In this document: positions 44,335 through 52,665 of the stretch, one piece after another | How positions within the stretch are numbered: the stretch's first letter is position 1 | Layout of the letters: the number at the start of each line of letters is the position of its first letter | From: Streptococcus oralis ATCC 35037 | GTDB taxonomy: Bacteria > Bacillota > Bacilli > Lactobacillales > Streptococcaceae | Direction of reading: 5' to 3' | DNA length: 64,000 nt | Assembly: GCF_900637025.1 (NCBI RefSeq) | Contig: NZ_LR134336.1 | Location: 636,001 to 700,000 of the forward strand | Program-made: the position numbers and the translations under genes | The notes under the pieces: model-generated | Database searches by the model: none | What the model was told of the DNA's origin: nothing | The model's input: the letters and a program-made list of their open reading frames with translations, nothing else

Positions 44335-45207
44335 ATGACAACAGAAATATTGCAATACAAAAATTGTACGGTATTAAAAAACAATAATGATTATGAGATT
44401 CTTTGGAGTAGAGGGAAAGAAGTGCTTAACTATCCCATTAGCCAAGAATTAGCAGAACGTGTTTCAAAATCAGAACAAGATTCTTTAGAAGTAATGTTTT
44501 ATTGTGAACACCATCGTTGGCCAAAGGCAGATGAGTTAAATGATTATAATCATTCAGATACGATTGTACATAAAGGCGATGGATTTGTTGTATATGAGAC
44601 AAATGGTTATTACGAAATTGGCTTCTTTAAAGAAATTGGAGGAGCCATGGGTCCAGAAGTTTGCTATCCTATCAATAAGGAACTGATGGATAAAGCATTT
44701 GAATCTTCTAGGGGAGCATATGAAGTCATGATTTATGCTGAAACAGGGCGCTGGCCCTTAAGTAAGCAAGATGATATTGATAGAAACTACATACGTAATC
44801 ATCCTGAAACTATGCTATCAAATATAGAAGATCAACGTGAGTTGTTTGATGTTGAAGAGTTTAAAGCTCTTGTAAAAAAAGCCATCTCTTCAGAACTCAA
44901 GCCAACTGAACTTGATGCAATTGGTATAGTTGATAGTCATTTAGAGCTTCTTCTGGTGGATCCAGTCGGCTGGGAGGAAGAGATAGAAGTAGTCCATTTG
45001 GAAATTCTGCAAGAAAAAATGAATAATTACATTCACTTCCTCGAAAGCAAGCAGTATGTGGCACGATACGGTGATAAGTTTGACAAAAAAGTCATTCATA
45101 TCAAATTACAATATTCTCCATCTGATAACGGATTGGCCTTTCTTGCGGCGGTTCAGAAGGTGTTACAACCCACAGATATGAGTTTGAAGGTGGAATTGCC
45201 GGAGTAA
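44335..45207 (+). CDS. Island protein: duplicated A-type module plus DUF6572-like C-terminal domain
   Basis: 290 residues. The first 130 hold two copies of the module seen in the genes at 42751 and 43185: NYPISQELAERVSKSEQDSL ending in EVMFYCEHHRWP, then CYPINKELMDKAFESSRGAY ending in EVMIYAETGRWP. The last 100 residues (DAIGIVDSHLELLLVDP to LKVELPE) are a separate domain I believe to be DUF6572, shared with the next large gene. The ribosome site is weak. ATG 44335 is chosen over TTG 44326. A hairpin terminator follows at 45207. Confidence 0.65.
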   Translation: MTTEILQYKNCTVLKNNNDYEILWSRGKEVLNYPISQELAERVSKSEQDSLEVMFYCEHHRWPKADELNDYNHSDTIVHKGDGFVVYETNGYYEIGFFKEIGGAMGPEVCYPINKELMDKAFESSRGAYEVMIYAETGRWPLSKQDDIDRNYIRNHPETMLSNIEDQRELFDVEEFKALVKKAISSELKPTELDAIGIVDSHLELLLVDPVGWEEEIEVVHLEILQEKMNNYIHFLESKQYVARYGDKFDKKVIHIKLQYSPSDNGLAFLAAVQKVLQPTDMSLKVELPE

Positions 45208-45237
45208 AGAGGGAGCGGAAACGCTCTCTTTTTGTGG
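45207..45237 (+). terminator. Terminator within the immunity island
   Basis: AAGAGGGAGCG-GAAA-CGCTCTCTT followed by TTT. The left arm is repeated after 46345 without the right arm. Confidence 0.75.
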
Positions 45238-45259
45238 TATAATGAGACTATATTTATAA

Positions 45260-45457
45260 AAAGATTATTTAGCATTTCTAAATAGCGAACTACTTATGCC
45301 AACGATTGACACAACGGGGCATTCTTACGATGATTTTCTATCTGCGATTGAACGTCAAGGCTATTATGAAATCAAAAATCCACGTGTCTATAAGCCTGGC
45401 ACTAATGAAACTGAGCAAGTTGAGGGGATTTTTAGAATTAACCAATGGAGTAACTAA
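45260..45457 (+). pseudogene. Short frame, possible toxin C-terminal remnant
   Basis: An open frame from about 45260, with an ATG at 45296 that would give 53 residues (GHSYDDFLSAIERQGYYEI, then KNPRVYKPGTNETEQVEGIF, ending NQWSN). There is no ribosome site before the ATG, and the stop abuts the ATG of the next gene. A short orphan tail directly before an immunity-type gene is the layout left when a polymorphic toxin cassette loses its body. I do not recognise the fold. Confidence 0.45.
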
Positions 45458-46345
45458 ATGAAAAAATTTGAATTACCAGAGTCTAAAGATTATCAATCTT
45501 TTATTAATTTTTATCGTAATGTGATGGAAGAAGGGAAAGAGGAAGAAGCTTTTTTAGGTACAAATCCAAAATATCGTATATGGCAAAGGGACTCTTATGA
45601 ACTTGATAGTACAGATATTGGAGTATTGATAGAATATTGCTTATTCCCTCTGTATGCAGAAGGTGATAGGGAGATAGCGCGCAGAACCTTTGAAATCTTG
45701 AAAGATTTTAGCTTATCTAATGATCTAATGAAATTAAAGAAGGTCACTCAATATATTTCTAATCAAAAATGGTTTGTAACGAATTATTATGATATTCCCT
45801 TTGTTATTGAAACAGATGAATTGGTAAGAAATATTATAGAAAGCACTTCCCACCTATCAGATGATCAAAAACGAACGTATACCTATGAAGGGTTGTGTAA
45901 TGTATTAGATCGTAATCCAGAATACAGGCAGTGTGATGAAGAAAAGGTGGAGAAGATTTTTAAGGAATTCAAGGAAAAATACTACAATCCACCAAAAGCA
46001 GTGAAAACCATTAAAACAGTTGAGAAAATTGAACTAGACGTTACGAGTATCGATGCGATGGGTGTTTCAGATGACCATCTAGAGTTGTTGTTGATTGATG
46101 AAAACAAATGGATAGAGTCATTAGAAGAAGAACATCTGTTGAAACTTCAAGAAAAACTAAATAACTACATCTACTTCCTCGAAAGCAAGCAGTATGTGGA
46201 GCGATATGGTGATAAGTTTGATAAAAAAGTCATCCATATCACATTCCAGTATTCTCCATCAGACAACGGTCTAGCATTCCTCGCAGTGGTTCAGAAGGTG
46301 TTACAACCTACTGATATGAGCTTGAAGGTAGAATTACCGGAGTAA
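45458..46345 (+). CDS. Island protein with DUF6572-like C-terminal domain
   Basis: 295 residues. The N-terminal 190 form a helical, charged domain unrelated to other island genes (FYRNVMEEGKEEEAFLG, TDIGVLIEYCLFPLYAEG). The C-terminal 100 (SIDAMGVSDDHLELLLIDEN to LKVELPE) match the end of the gene at 44335 almost residue for residue, and the DNA is nearly identical over the final 150 bases. Domain swapping onto a common tail is the best reading. GGAG eight bases before the ATG lies inside the preceding frame, so translation may be coupled. Confidence 0.65.
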   Translation: MKKFELPESKDYQSFINFYRNVMEEGKEEEAFLGTNPKYRIWQRDSYELDSTDIGVLIEYCLFPLYAEGDREIARRTFEILKDFSLSNDLMKLKKVTQYISNQKWFVTNYYDIPFVIETDELVRNIIESTSHLSDDQKRTYTYEGLCNVLDRNPEYRQCDEEKVEKIFKEFKEKYYNPPKAVKTIKTVEKIELDVTSIDAMGVSDDHLELLLIDENKWIESLEEEHLLKLQEKLNNYIYFLESKQYVERYGDKFDKKVIHITFQYSPSDNGLAFLAVVQKVLQPTDMSLKVELPE

Positions 46346-46362
46346 TAAAGGGAGCGGAAACG

Positions 46363-46689
46363 ATGCTAGCTATTGTTATTGATTCTGTAGGTGACAAGTC
46401 AGGAACCTATAAGTTGTTAAGAAATTATTCATCCTTGCCTTTCTCTTTAATTCAATCCAGAATAGAAGATCATGACACGGTAATAGAAGTAGACATGTTA
46501 GATTTGGATGAATTGAAAAAGGTTAGAGCACTCATCCATGAGTTGAGTGCTATTGGGACTATGGTTACGATGAGAGATTCGACTGGTATTATCACCTTAG
46601 AATTTTTAAATAATATTATTTCTACCTTCGAAGAGATTGCGGCTGAAAGAGAAGAATTAGATGCTCTGATGTTTGAGGAGGAAGAGTGA
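46363..46689 (+). CDS. Small acidic island protein
   Basis: 108 residues, one alpha/beta unit (MLAIVIDSVGDKSGTYKLL, then MLDLDELKKVRALIHELSA) and an acidic C-terminus (EELDALMFEEEE). No family recognised. It starts 17 bases after the preceding stop; its Shine-Dalgarno GGGAG belongs to the surviving left arm of the terminator that follows the paralogous gene at 44335. Probably another orphan immunity or accessory gene by context. Confidence 0.55.
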   Translation: MLAIVIDSVGDKSGTYKLLRNYSSLPFSLIQSRIEDHDTVIEVDMLDLDELKKVRALIHELSAIGTMVTMRDSTGIITLEFLNNIISTFEEIAAEREELDALMFEEEE

Positions 46690-46752
46690 TTGTCACCTTT
46701 TCCAGTGAATCATACATTCCCAAGATAATTTTTAGTAATAAAAGGAAAATCA

Positions 46753-47247
46753 ATGAAAGATAATAAAAATTTGTTGCTCTTTCTACAGGAGTTGATATAC
46801 GGTCTTGTAGATTTTATCAGTGAGAAAGAATATAAGGAATTTGTCTTTGACTCCTTAAAACTTTCAAAACAGGAGCTTGATAAAGAGAGTGGGTTTTGTC
46901 CAGATGATTTATACAATCGATTGGAAAATATGGATGAGCAGGATATCTTGACATTTCAGATGCTAGATAAGAAAACCAATCCACTAGTATGGAACTGTAT
47001 CGCTAATTTCTTTGTCTTAGTTTGTCATTATTCTTATATGGCTTCGGGGGAAGTCTACCTGCCACAAACGATAGAAAGTGTCGACGAGGACACACTGGCT
47101 GTTCTTGCCTTAAGCTACAAACAAATCCTATCTGAAAACAGTGAACTCATTTCACAAATATCTGGGCCAGAAATAGAAGGATATTTAAAGGATGAGCTCG
47201 TTAAAAACTACTTTGGACCACTATTTTTATCTGATGAGAACGAATAG
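46753..47247 (+). CDS. Imm6-like immunity protein, copy 1
   Basis: 164 residues, helical, acidic. The block LVWNCIANFFVLVCHYSYMA followed by GEVYLPQTIESVDEDTL resembles the Imm6 family of polymorphic-toxin immunity proteins, and the next gene has the equivalent LLWDNISYAIGVTAKEAF and LPSPLENIEPELLDVF. I give the family from memory and with reserve. AAAGGAAAA stands seven bases before the ATG. No toxin is nearby. Confidence 0.6.
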   Translation: MKDNKNLLLFLQELIYGLVDFISEKEYKEFVFDSLKLSKQELDKESGFCPDDLYNRLENMDEQDILTFQMLDKKTNPLVWNCIANFFVLVCHYSYMASGEVYLPQTIESVDEDTLAVLALSYKQILSENSELISQISGPEIEGYLKDELVKNYFGPLFLSDENE

Positions 47248-47279
47248 GCTATTCGTTCAAGTATAGATCAGGAGAGGAT

Positions 47280-47756
47280 ATGCTTACGAGTTATTTTATG
47301 TTGATTTTTGCTGAAGCAATTGTAAACCGTATGAAAACACGATACAATTCTCAAATTCGAACTGCCTTGGATGCATGTTGGAGTTTTTTGGAGAATAGAG
47401 ATAAAAGGGGAGAGGAACTTTATCGCCTTTTAGATGATGGGACAGACTTCAGTGGAATATTTATCTACATGCAATTAGATGAAAATGAAGCGAATGGTCT
47501 CTTGTGGGACAACATTAGTTATGCAATAGGTGTGACTGCTAAAGAAGCTTTTGAGTTTGAAAATAAGAAGGAGCTTCCTTCTCCCTTGGAAAACATTGAA
47601 CCGGAACTACTTGATGTCTTTATTGATAATTTAAAAGAGATTAGCATGGATCTTTATCATCACGTCGAAACAGTAAAAATTTTCATCAATAAAAATCCAT
47701 ACCCATCAAGAGAATCTGCCCTAAAAGAACTAGATAGACTAGGATTACTTAGATGA
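47280..47756 (+). CDS. Imm6-like immunity protein, copy 2
   Basis: 158 residues with the Imm6-like order: helix LIFAEAIVNRMKTRYNSQIR, then ALDACWSFLENRDKRGEELY, DGTDFSGIFIYMQLDENEA and WDNISYAIGVTAKEAFEFE. It is a diverged paralogue of the gene before it and the last gene of the island. AGGAGAGG precedes the ATG. A strong bidirectional terminator separates it from housekeeping genes on the other strand. Confidence 0.65.
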   Translation: MLTSYFMLIFAEAIVNRMKTRYNSQIRTALDACWSFLENRDKRGEELYRLLDDGTDFSGIFIYMQLDENEANGLLWDNISYAIGVTAKEAFEFENKKELPSPLENIEPELLDVFIDNLKEISMDLYHHVETVKIFINKNPYPSRESALKELDRLGLLR

Positions 47757-47784
47757 TTTGAATAGATGATTTGGCGAAAATTCA

Positions 47785-47840
47785 AAAAGAACACCCCAGA
47801 AGTTAGAGTCTCATCTCTACTTTTGGGGTGTCGTTTATTT
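47785..47840. terminator. Bidirectional terminator at the right edge of the immunity island
   Basis: ACACCCCAGAAGTTAGAG pairs with CTCTACTTTTGGGGTGT around a short loop, with A and T rich flanks. Confidence 0.8.
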
Positions 47841-47856
47841 TCTATCCTTAAGTATT

Positions 47857-48663
47857 TTACAATACCCACGTACGAATAGCATGGGCAACGCCAGATTCAT
47901 CATTTGTTTTGGTGATGTATTTGGCGATTTTTTTGAGTTCAGGATTTCCATTTTCCATAACAACGGGATTGCCAACGACTTCGAGCATGGCACGGTCATT
48001 TTCTTCGTCGCCGATCGCCATGGTTTCATCTTTGGTCAATCCGAGTTTTTCAGCTAAGTGAGTGATGGCTGAACCCTTGTCTACATTCTTTTTAAGGAGT
48101 TCGAGGTAGAAAGGAGCAGATTTGTTGATGGAGTAGCGCTCGTAAAATTCGGCTGGTATCTTTTCAATCGCAGCATCGAGGATTTCTGGTTCATCGATAA
48201 ACATACACTTGACGATTTCCTTGCCAGCCATTTCTTCAGGAGTGCGGTAGAAGATGGGCATGTTGACGAGGGTTGATTCGTGCACCGTGTATTTTCCGAT
48301 ATTGCGATTGGCAGTGTAGATACCATCCTTGGTAATAGCGTGCATGTGGACACCGAGCTTGCGACTGAGAAATTCCATATACAGATAATCCTCATAGGTC
48401 AAGGATTCGCTGATAATCTCATGGCCAGTAGCAGTTTCTTGAACAAGGGCACCGTTGAAGGTTACAACATAGTCACCCTCATCTCTCAATTGCAAGTCGT
48501 CCAAAAGTTTGGCAACGCCTGCGATAGGACGACCCGTTGCAATCACGACTTTGACACCAGCTTCTTTGGCATCTTGGATGGCAGAAAAGACTTCCGGAGT
48601 GATTTCCTTTTTACTGTTAACCAGGGTACCGTCGATATCGACGGCGATTAGTTTAATACTCAT
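47857..48663 (-). CDS. HAD-IIB sugar phosphatase (Cof/YidA type)
   Basis: 268 residues, cytosolic: motif I AVDIDGTLVNSKKE at the N-terminus, motif II VVIATGRP near residue 40, Lys of motif III and GDEENDRAMLEVV near residue 217. YidA-type members dephosphorylate many sugar phosphates. It is more similar to YidA than the HAD gene at 1080 is. AGAGGAAA precedes the ATG. It follows the HD-domain gene by nine bases, forming a two-gene unit. Confidence 0.88.
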   Translation of the reverse strand: MSIKLIAVDIDGTLVNSKKEITPEVFSAIQDAKEAGVKVVIATGRPIAGVAKLLDDLQLRDEGDYVVTFNGALVQETATGHEIISESLTYEDYLYMEFLSRKLGVHMHAITKDGIYTANRNIGKYTVHESTLVNMPIFYRTPEEMAGKEIVKCMFIDEPEILDAAIEKIPAEFYERYSINKSAPFYLELLKKNVDKGSAITHLAEKLGLTKDETMAIGDEENDRAMLEVVGNPVVMENGNPELKKIAKYITKTNDESGVAHAIRTWVL

Positions 48664-48672
48664 AAATTTCCT

Positions 48673-49980
48673 CTATTCATTCTTATTTGGGGTAAAATGA
48701 TCGTTCTCAATCAAGTGTAAAAATTGCTGGGTGATACTTGCGAAGATGCTGTTTTGGTCCAACATTTCTTTTGGAAAATAGAAACGATTGTCACCGTGGC
48801 GACTGCCAGCAAGGGATTGGACGATAGGGGACAGGCTAGAGAGTTCTGCCAGTTCACCATTTTTTTGTAAAATTTCAATCTGAGTCCGTGGATTTTCAGA
48901 TTCGGGACGATAGATATCATAAGGGAGGTCAAAGTTCTTATGAATAGCAGTATAGTAGTCTGGATCAAAACCGATTTCTTCAACCAGTTGTCTCATGGTT
49001 GCGAGTTGGTCTTGGTCTTTTTCTGAAAAAGTAATGGATTTAAAGACCTTGCGGTTGACAAAACGTTGCGACAAGTCTGCGAGAATCTTGTCAGGACTGC
49101 TCATCCAGAGTTGGAAGTAGGTATTCATCACGCCGTCATCAAGTGCCAGATAGTCAGATAGAGTAACTTTTTTTTCAAAAAAAGGTAGCAAATGTGGAGA
49201 AGTGCGTGCAAAGAAGTCCTTGTCCTCAGGGTAGAGTTCCTTAGCACGCTTGAGAAGATTCTGTAGGAGAACTTCCATGGCACGTGTTGCTGGGTGGAAA
49301 TAAACCTGCATATACATCTGGTAGCGACTGAGAACATAGTCTTCGATGGCGTGCATGCCATTGCGCTGAAAGGCGATGCCATTTTCGATAGGGCGAATCA
49401 CTCGGAGGATGCGAGTCAGGTCAAATTCCCCATAAGATGCTCCTGTAAAATAGGAGTCGCGCAAGAGATAGTCCATGCGGTCCGCATCGATCTGACTAGA
49501 AATGAGCTGCACGACCTGCTTGTTAGGATAGGTATGATTGATGACACTGGCAACTTTTTTTGGAAAGTCAGGCGCTACTTGTAGCAGAACTTGGTGAATC
49601 TCTGTCTCAGGACTTTGGATGATTTCCTGGGTAATAGCTTCATGATCTGTATCAAAGAGATGTTCAAAAGTATGGGAGTAGGCACCATGCCCAAGATCAT
49701 GAAGGAGCGCAGCGGTCATGGTCAAGAGAGACTCAGCAGGATCCCATTCTTCAGGATATTTTTCTTCAAAAATCTCTGTGATACGACGAGCAATCTCATA
49801 GACCCCCAAACAGTGGGAAAAGCGACTGTGTTCGCCACCATGGAAGGTATAGCTGGAAGTTCCTAGTTGCTTAATACGGCGCAGACGTTGAAATTCTTTT
49901 GTATTGATCAAGTCGTATATGACCTGATTGTTTACATGGATGTAGTTGTGAACTGGGTCACGGAATACTTTTTCGTTCAT
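48673..49980 (-). CDS. HD-domain phosphohydrolase (dGTPase-like, YwfO type)
   Basis: 435-residue cytosolic enzyme of the HD superfamily. The metal site has HSRFSHCLGVYEIARR near residue 52 and LLHDLGHGAYSHTFEHLF near residue 92, with a further Asp in ISSQIDADRMDYLLRDS near residue 165. Relatives hydrolyse deoxynucleoside triphosphates, often with allosteric activation by one of them. The -10 box TATAAT (49992-49987) ends six bases before the ATG and no ribosome site is present, so the mRNA may be leaderless. Confidence 0.88.
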   Translation of the reverse strand: MNEKVFRDPVHNYIHVNNQVIYDLINTKEFQRLRRIKQLGTSSYTFHGGEHSRFSHCLGVYEIARRITEIFEEKYPEEWDPAESLLTMTAALLHDLGHGAYSHTFEHLFDTDHEAITQEIIQSPETEIHQVLLQVAPDFPKKVASVINHTYPNKQVVQLISSQIDADRMDYLLRDSYFTGASYGEFDLTRILRVIRPIENGIAFQRNGMHAIEDYVLSRYQMYMQVYFHPATRAMEVLLQNLLKRAKELYPEDKDFFARTSPHLLPFFEKKVTLSDYLALDDGVMNTYFQLWMSSPDKILADLSQRFVNRKVFKSITFSEKDQDQLATMRQLVEEIGFDPDYYTAIHKNFDLPYDIYRPESENPRTQIEILQKNGELAELSSLSPIVQSLAGSRHGDNRFYFPKEMLDQNSIFASITQQFLHLIENDHFTPNKNE

Positions 49981-49995
49981 ATGACCATTATAGCA
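49981..49995 (-). promoter_or_regulatory. Extended -10 promoter abutting the HD-domain gene (possible leaderless transcript)
   Basis: Minus-strand TGCTATAAT, with the -10 at 49992-49987 and ATG at 49980: the same six-base spacing as in front of ftsK. Confidence 0.55.
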
Positions 49996-50051
49996 AAATC
50001 CTGCTCTTTTTGGTAAAATAGTAGGACAAGAGACAAGAAAGAGGATTTGAT

Positions 50052-50429
50052 GTGAAGATTCGGATGCGCAATACGATTCAGTTTGATGAACAGTTGGAAG
50101 TCATAGACCAACTTTATGACGTGGAAGTGCGTGAAAAGGGCGATTATAGCTATCTGCTTTTCTACAATGAGGAGAAGGAAAAAGTGGTTCTCAAGTTTCA
50201 TGAAGAAGAACTGGTGATGACCCGTTTCTCGAGTCCCAAAACTATCATGCGTTTTCTAAAGGATAGCGATAGTTTAGCCTATATTCCTACACCTATGGGC
50301 ATGCAGGAATTTATCATTCAAACGAATCACTATGAACTGGATGGGCAAAAGATTGAATTAGCCTATCAACTGCAAAACCAAGAGGGACACCCCTTTGCCA
50401 GCTATCAATTAGAAATTACTTGGGGATAA
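50052..50429 (+). CDS. DUF1934 family beta-barrel protein
   Basis: 125 residues, predicted all-beta, lipocalin-like, matching the DUF1934/YwiB family of Firmicutes: MRNTIQFDEQLEVIDQLYD, YLLFYNEEKEKVVLKF and TPMGMQEFIIQT. Function unknown. It begins with GTG at 50052 after AAAGAGGA. It is divergent from the HD-domain gene and ends at a bidirectional terminator with the helicase gene. Confidence 0.78.
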   Translation: MKIRMRNTIQFDEQLEVIDQLYDVEVREKGDYSYLLFYNEEKEKVVLKFHEEELVMTRFSSPKTIMRFLKDSDSLAYIPTPMGMQEFIIQTNHYELDGQKIELAYQLQNQEGHPFASYQLEITWG

Positions 50430-50430
50430 G

Positions 50431-50460
50431 AAAAAGGTTGGCGGTAGCCAACCTTATTTG
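50431..50460. terminator. Bidirectional terminator between the DUF1934 gene and the helicase gene
   Basis: AAGGTTGGC-GGTA-GCCAACCTT, overlapping the last codon of the helicase. Confidence 0.75.
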
Positions 50461-51536
50461 ATATAGAGTTCTTTATTTTTTAGGACAATTTCACGCACGC
50501 TTGCAAATTTTTTGAGTTTTTTAAGTTCTTCAGGATGGGTTACCAGAGTGATAACATAGCCCTCTTTGCCCATGCGACCTGTACGGCCAGCGCGGTGGGT
50601 ATAGGTTTCCATATCTCTAGGAATATCAAAGTTTACGACACATTCTAGGCTATCAATATCAATTCCACGTGCCAGAAGGTCAGTTGCAAGGAGCAGGGTC
50701 AACTGTTTGTCTTTAAACTTTTCTAAGATGACTTTTCGAAATTTCACATTGACATCGCTAGCGAGGGAAACAGCTAAGATATCACGATACTGTAATTTTT
50801 CTTCTGCACTTCCAAGATCTGATAGGCTATTAAAGAAAACTAGTCCACGGAAATCCTCAACATGAGCCAATTTTCGTAGCATATCCACTCGGTGACGTTG
50901 GTCTACCTGCATGTAGAAATGTTGGATGTTGTTCAGTTTTTGATCAGAGAGATCAATGGTGCGCGTGTTTGGAGCAATCTTTTCTTGGTCAAACTTGGTC
51001 GTCGCACTCATGTAGATGAGTTGGTGGTCACGAGGTGCGTAGTGAGTGATTTTCTCGACAAAGTGAATCTGAGAATCATCGAGCAATTGGTCAAATTCAT
51101 CCAGGATGATGGTTTCCACATTCATCATCTTGATTTTTTTCAATTTAATCAACTCAAAGATACGGCCAGGTGTTCCAATCAGAATTTCTGGTCCTTTTTT
51201 AAGACGTTCAATCTGGCGTTTCTGACTGGAACCTGATAAGAAGAGCTGAGCGGTCAAACCGATAGCCTCTGCCCACGTTTTACACACGTCGAAAATCTGT
51301 CCAGCAAGTTCCGTATTTGGTGCTAGAATCAAGAGTTGTTGGGCTTTTTTCTTTTGCAGTTTGAGAAGACTAGGTAGGAGGTAAGCGAGGGTCTTACCAG
51401 TTCCTGTTGGACTGACTCCAAGAATATTTTCCCCTTCTGTTATAGGTTCAAAAAGTTGAGTCTGAATGGGAGTGAAGTCTTGGAAACCGAGTTGGTCGCT
51501 CAGTTCTTGCCATTCAGTAGGTAGTTTGGTTTTCAT
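50454..51536 (-). CDS. DEAD-box family ATP-dependent RNA helicase (short form)
   Basis: 360 residues, only the two RecA-like domains and no extension, so close to the minimal core. The Q motif and FTPIQTQLFEP are near residue 20, Walker A SPTGTGKT near residue 44, motif Ib TPGRIFE, motif II DEFD in place of DEAD, motif III SATT and motif VI HRAGRTGRMGKEG. It likely unwinds structured RNA in ribosome assembly or decay. The ATG overlaps the stop of the oxidoreductase gene upstream on the same strand. Confidence 0.9.
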   Translation of the reverse strand: MKTKLPTEWQELSDQLGFQDFTPIQTQLFEPITEGENILGVSPTGTGKTLAYLLPSLLKLQKKKAQQLLILAPNTELAGQIFDVCKTWAEAIGLTAQLFLSGSSQKRQIERLKKGPEILIGTPGRIFELIKLKKIKMMNVETIILDEFDQLLDDSQIHFVEKITHYAPRDHQLIYMSATTKFDQEKIAPNTRTIDLSDQKLNNIQHFYMQVDQRHRVDMLRKLAHVEDFRGLVFFNSLSDLGSAEEKLQYRDILAVSLASDVNVKFRKVILEKFKDKQLTLLLATDLLARGIDIDSLECVVNFDIPRDMETYTHRAGRTGRMGKEGYVITLVTHPEELKKLKKFASVREIVLKNKELYIK

Positions 51537-52510
51537 TTTTCTGCCTCAAATCTAATGCCAGCAGTCTGGCGCATGGTATAGAGTAAATCATGAACAGAAC
51601 CTGCATCATCCAGCCAGTTCTGGTAAAGCGTCTGGTCTGGTTGCTGAATCATCTGTGCGAATGCAGCGACTTCCTCAGTCATCGTATGAGGAACCTGTTG
51701 GATAGGAAGCTGAACTTGATTTCCTTGGTGGTTAGTAAAAATAGCTGAGCGGACATGCTCAATCGTGTTAAGGGTCAAGGTTCCATCTGCTGTGTAAATC
51801 TCACAAGGAAGATTGGAAGTGATGTTTTTCCCAGCCTTGATATGAACTTGAAATTCTGGGTAGAAGAGGATACCATCACCATTTAAGTCAATGCTATTGT
51901 CAAGCTGTTGAGCATGGTAAGTTGCGTCTTGAGCCTTTCCAAAGAGGCGAATGGTAGCGTAGAGGGGATAAATCCCCAAGTCCATAAGTGCTCCACCAGC
52001 AAAACGATCTGAAAAAACATTTGGCGTCTGCCCAGCCAATAAGTCAGGCATCTTGGAAGAATACTTGGCATAGTTGAAATCTGCTCCCCAAATTTGCTTG
52101 TCTGCCAAAAAATTCTTGATAGTGGTAAAGGCTTCCTCGTGGTAGTTTCGTGCTGCCTCAAAGATAAAACAGTGATTTTTCTCAGCTGTTTGCCTCAAAT
52201 CTAGCCACTCTTGTGGCTGAGTGACAGCTGGCTTTTCAAGAATGACGTGCTTACCAGTAGACAAGGCAGCCTTGGCTTGAACAAAATGCAAGGAGTTTGG
52301 ACTGGCGATATAGACCACATCAAAGGAAGACTTAAACAAGTCTTCTAATTGATCAAAGAGTTGGATATTTTCATAGCGAGAAGCAAAGGTTGCGGCAGTT
52401 TCTAGTTTTCTAGAATAGACTGCAACCAGCTGGTATTCTCCGCTAGCATGGGCTGCTTCTATGAAATGATGGCTGATAGCCCCTGTTCCGATAACACCTA
52501 ATTTAAGCAT
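51533..52510 (-). CDS. Gfo/Idh/MocA family oxidoreductase
   Basis: 325-residue NAD(P)-dependent dehydrogenase: N-terminal Rossmann domain with GVIGTGAISHHFIEAA at residue 5 and the signature EKPAVTQ with catalytic Lys near residue 94, then the C-terminal substrate domain (GGALMDLGIYPLYAT near residue 165). Sugars, polyols or their acids are usual substrates; unknown here. ATG 52510 with AGGAGT is chosen; the frame runs 62 codons further upstream without a ribosome site. It overlaps the helicase start by four bases. Confidence 0.88.
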   Translation of the reverse strand: MLKLGVIGTGAISHHFIEAAHASGEYQLVAVYSRKLETAATFASRYENIQLFDQLEDLFKSSFDVVYIASPNSLHFVQAKAALSTGKHVILEKPAVTQPQEWLDLRQTAEKNHCFIFEAARNYHEEAFTTIKNFLADKQIWGADFNYAKYSSKMPDLLAGQTPNVFSDRFAGGALMDLGIYPLYATIRLFGKAQDATYHAQQLDNSIDLNGDGILFYPEFQVHIKAGKNITSNLPCEIYTADGTLTLNTIEHVRSAIFTNHQGNQVQLPIQQVPHTMTEEVAAFAQMIQQPDQTLYQNWLDDAGSVHDLLYTMRQTAGIRFEAEK

Positions 52511-52665
52511 AAATACTCCTTTTCCGACTTCAAATCCTTCCTTCATTATAACATAGAAAAGAAGGACTATCCAACAGATGGTAAAAATTTTCAAATGGGC
52601 TACGAATTTCTTGGAGAAAGTGGTACAATATTTAGATAAGTAGATGAAATGAAAAGGGGGAGAAA

